From positions 1 to 12,646 of the forward strand of contig JAFOMB010000011.1 of the NCBI GenBank assembly GCA_017419065.1: a stretch of DNA of 12,646 nucleotides, in the 5' to 3' direction. A program made the position numbers and the translations under genes. Below, in pieces: positions 12,183 through 12,646 of this stretch (position 1 is its first letter; each line of letters begins with the position of its first letter). Source of the stretch: Erysipelotrichaceae bacterium. GTDB lineage: Bacteria > Bacillota_I > Bacilli_A > Erysipelotrichales > Erysipelotrichaceae. The notes below the pieces were generated by a model. The model had not been told where the DNA came from, searched no databases, and saw only the letters and a list, made by a program, of their open reading frames with translations.

Positions 12183-12646
12183 TGAACTGCCCCACTGAAA
12201 ACGGACAGTTATAAAAAAGATCCTGGCGAAAGGTATGATTCCCTGTATTCCATAGGGGTCATGCCTTTTAGTTTTCTCTGAGGTCTGCGGTTATTGTAGA
12301 AATCGATATATTCACCGATAGAGATACACAGATCACGGAAGTTCTTCGGCGGTTTCCTCCGGTCCAGCCATTCGCTCTTGAGATGCCCGAAGAAGTTCTC
12401 GCAGCACGCATTGTCGTAACAGTTCGCCTTCCGGGAATGGGAGACGGTGATCCCTCTTTCATCCAGGTAACGGATATAGAACGGATTTGTATACTGAAAG
12501 CCCCGGTCGGAATGAAGGAGACAGACAGAAGTACTGTCCCGGTCATCGCCGATCGCCTGATACACATTGTCCATCACCAGCTTCAGGTCGTTAAAGCGGG
12601 AGATCTCATAAGCTATAATGGAATTGTCATAGAGGTCCTTGATCAC
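12183..12646 (-). mobile_element. IS3-family insertion sequence, one end
   Basis: The terminus TGAACTGCCCCACTGAAAAC begins at 12183 with the TG typical of IS3-family ends. The transposase stop lies 26 bp inside it. The other end and any target duplication are beyond the window, so the inner extent is unknown. Confidence 0.7.
12209..12646 (-). CDS. IS3-family transposase OrfB, C-terminal part
   Basis: The last 145 codons of a DDE transposase (rve integrase core) run off the window edge, so the real start is not seen. In the visible part, the second catalytic Asp is in HSDRGFQYT (D47 of the fragment) and the catalytic Glu is in CCENFFGHLKSE (E83). The spacing of 35 residues is the classic D35E of this family. 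YNNRRPQRKLKGMTPMEYR is the usual C-terminal ending. The first Asp should lie just upstream, outside the window. The frame is intact, so the element may be functional. Confidence 0.93.
   Translation of the reverse strand: MIKDLYDNSIIAYEISRFNDLKLVMDNVYQAIGDDRDSTSVCLLHSDRGFQYTNPFYIRYLDERGITVSHSRKANCYDNACCENFFGHLKSEWLDRRKPPKNFRDLCISIGEYIDFYNNRRPQRKLKGMTPMEYRESYLSPGSFL

Overview
The window reads as bacterial chromosome of roughly even base composition. Several signs point to a Bacillota (Firmicutes): a CIRCE heat-shock operator, AGGAGG-type ribosome sites, sigma-A promoters (several with an extended TGn -10), U-tailed hairpin terminators and a tRNA with an encoded CCA. A class such as Erysipelotrichia would fit, but that is inference and no taxonomic marker is present.

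Layout. (1) 1-1514: tRNA-Val(GAC) with a terminator, then nnrD (repair of hydrated NADH), then an AT-rich patch of about 430 bp with a small membrane protein, tandem repeats and a 14-bp copy of the tRNA 3' end. The patch looks like a decayed integrative element. (2) 1567-2304: a DEDDh exonuclease with a C-terminal NUMOD1-like DNA-binding segment. (3) 2355-6497, minus strand: a three-gene operon (degenerate nucleoside hydrolase, intact nucleoside hydrolase, 5-methylthioribose kinase MtnK), followed by methionine gamma-lyase under its own promoter. Together these suggest handling of methylthioadenosine or other 5'-modified nucleosides and of sulfur amino acids. (4) 6616-9130: a family-2 glycosyltransferase coupled to a Wzx-type flippase, for a surface glycan. 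(5) 9164-9988: a lipoprotein of unknown function, convergent with an ER-type (SipW-like) signal peptidase at 10000-10512; the two share one bidirectional terminator. (6) 10593-11513: a PfkB sugar/nucleoside kinase. (7) 11703-12146: Hsp20 behind a CIRCE/sigma-A promoter and a leader of about 108 nt that can pair with its own ribosome site. (8) 12183-end: one end of an IS3-family element with the C-terminal part of its transposase, cut by the window edge.

Three features stand out. The nucleoside hydrolase pair with MtnK looks like an alternative MTA-salvage route, with one enzyme-like and one pseudoenzyme-like subunit. Several genes (nnrD, the exonuclease, the lipoprotein, the signal peptidase) have a -10 box ending only 6-9 nt before the start codon with no ribosome site, so they are probably read from leaderless or near-leaderless mRNA. 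Gene junctions are very compact, with stop codons inside terminator hairpins and one terminator hairpin serving as a promoter spacer. All calls come from reading motifs in the sequence; no database search was run.
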